From: Dromaius novaehollandiae | Lineage: Eukaryota > Chordata > Aves > Casuariiformes > Dromaiidae | Assembly: GCF_036370855.1 (NCBI RefSeq) | Contig: NW_026991412.1 | Span: 146,001 to 210,000, forward strand | Direction: 5' to 3' | Length of the DNA stretch: 64,000 bases | Shown: positions 62,765 to 64,000 of the stretch, piece after piece | How the letters are laid out: each line of letters begins with the position of its first letter | How positions within the stretch are numbered: position 1 is the first letter of the stretch | Translations under genes and position numbers: made by a program | Notes under the pieces: generated by a model | What the model was told of the DNA's origin: nothing | The model's database searches: none | Seen by the model: the letters and a program-made list of their open reading frames with translations, nothing else

Positions 62765-64000
62765 GCCCTGCTCCCTCCTGTACAGCTACCCCAAAGCCAT
62801 GGGCTTCCCCGGTGCAGCATGTGTCGATGGGTCCTCCATTGCCTCTGACGTCTCCCCAGGCACTCGTACGCTGTGCGGAGGTCTGGATGTCTCCAGCAAC
62901 GGCACAGCAGCCTGATGCCACCTCTCGTCTGGGACGCGGGGTCCTTTGCAGCTCTTCTGGGATGCGGGGTCCTTGGTGAGTTCCCTGCTGCCTCCTCTGG
63001 TGTTCTCTGCGAGCTCATAGATCCCTCCTCCTCCTCCTCCTCCCCCCCCCACCCCTTTGTCTGTTGGGGTGGGAGACCGGTGGCTCCTCCCGCCGAGCTG
63101 ACAGCCGCGTGGGGCACCCCTATGTGCTCACTACGCATCTGGGATGGCCCTCCTGCCCTGAGGGCCCTGCAGAGTCCCACCCTTCCTGCAACTAGCCCCC
63201 TCTCCCCCCCCCCCCCCCAAGCCATTAAACCATGCAATATCAGGTAAAAATGTCAGGTAAAAACAAGGATTACTTTTTAAACTAATCCGTGGATAAACCA
63301 TGTGTATAATAGTCTGGAAACAATTGATAAGCATGAGTAAAATGTAATTCAGGGTCTGATCCTGTAATCCATGCTCACAGATGTACAAATGATAACATTT
63401 TCAGTTTAAGGGCACAAGCAGTTCTAAAAATACTTGACTAATTTTGCTCATTTCCCAGTGTTCTGTAGAGAGTGGCTATTTTAAAAAGTTAACCAAGTCT
63501 GTGTAGTTTTAATTAGATGTATTAAAAAGATAAAACAAGGAAATACAGCTCACATTCAAACACTCAAATATGTGAAAATAGCTGAAATTGCTCTTACTGC
63601 ACTAAGCTCCTTAAATTGACTTGCTGGAATGTTGAATATTAGAATGATCAGACCAGAGTATTAGCAGCTTTAATGCTTTTATCTGGTGCGGTTCGCCCAC
63701 CTGAGGGTTACCGAGCAGGCACAGTCGACTTCCTTTCTGATGGCTGTGATGCCGGGCTTCGTGCTGGTGTGTGAACTGCCGCTGTCTGTGCATAGTGCAA
63801 AAAAGAGTAACTAAGACAGACCTTTGTGGTGAGAACCCTTGATATGGTTCTGTCAGGAACACATCCCGCTGTCCTCAATAGAAAAGCCACCCTAGATCTC
63901 AAGTTTGATTCGGTAACTGATTAAATGGATTCTGGTTTAGATCACGAATATATCACATAGTCAAAATTGTGCAATATTCTCCATGAACAATTAAAGTGAT

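Larger units (their letters stand above)
60893..64000. repeat. Duplicated block B2 (pair of 3,562-6,872), cut by window end
   Basis: Second copy of block B. It holds the same CpG island, the same spliced transcript borders and the same AT-rich downstream DNA as B1. The right end is the window end, so the true length is unknown. Confidence 0.95.

Noticed and set aside
1-64000. CRISPR array, tRNA or rRNA genes, bacterial-type operons
   Set aside because: No regularly spaced repeats, no A/B-box tRNA pattern and no operon-like ORF packing were seen.

Overview
The window is vertebrate nuclear DNA, most probably from a bird. The support is a degenerate CR1-type LINE at about 16.2-17.1 kb, long AT-rich non-coding tracts broken by short CpG islands, and a many-exon gene of the maestro heat-like repeat (MROH) family with compact introns. 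I see no bacterial-style genes, tRNA, rRNA or CRISPR array. Species and chromosome cannot be read from the sequence.

The central gene lies on the minus strand, from a start codon at 46,215 to a stop at 21,439. I could place 41 coding exons. The last 38 (43,898 down to 21,439) join with every splice phase matching and no internal stop, giving 4,593 nt. With the three 5' exons the protein is about 1,669 residues. It follows the MROH2 type from end to end and looks intact. A second, almost identical 5' end (three exons and part of a fourth) sits at 1-2,353 on the same strand and runs off the left edge, so two MROH2-like genes stand head to tail.

Layout: block A1 (1-3,519, MROH 5' end); a 42-bp junction; block B1 (3,562 to at least 6,872, a CpG-island promoter with a spliced plus-strand transcript); AT-rich DNA with a CR1 fragment (6.9-21 kb); the intact MROH2-like gene (21.4-46.2 kb); block A2 (43,863-47,355, partner of A1); 13.5 kb found only in this copy (47,356-60,892, with two LTR-like pieces and a CpG promoter built on a 61-bp repeat); block B2 (60,893-64,000, partner of B1, cut by the window end).

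In both units the B promoter points away from the MROH 5' end, so MROH and B are divergently arranged: about 2.6 kb apart in unit 1 and about 16 kb in unit 2. The paired blocks differ unevenly: by my hand count about 0.4 % in the genic part of A, 1.7 % in its upstream flank and about 4 % in B. B1 also carries a roughly 320-bp array of GC-box units just before its first exon that B2 lacks. No obviously new defence or enzymatic system is visible. The notable material is the structure and promoter evolution of this duplicated locus.
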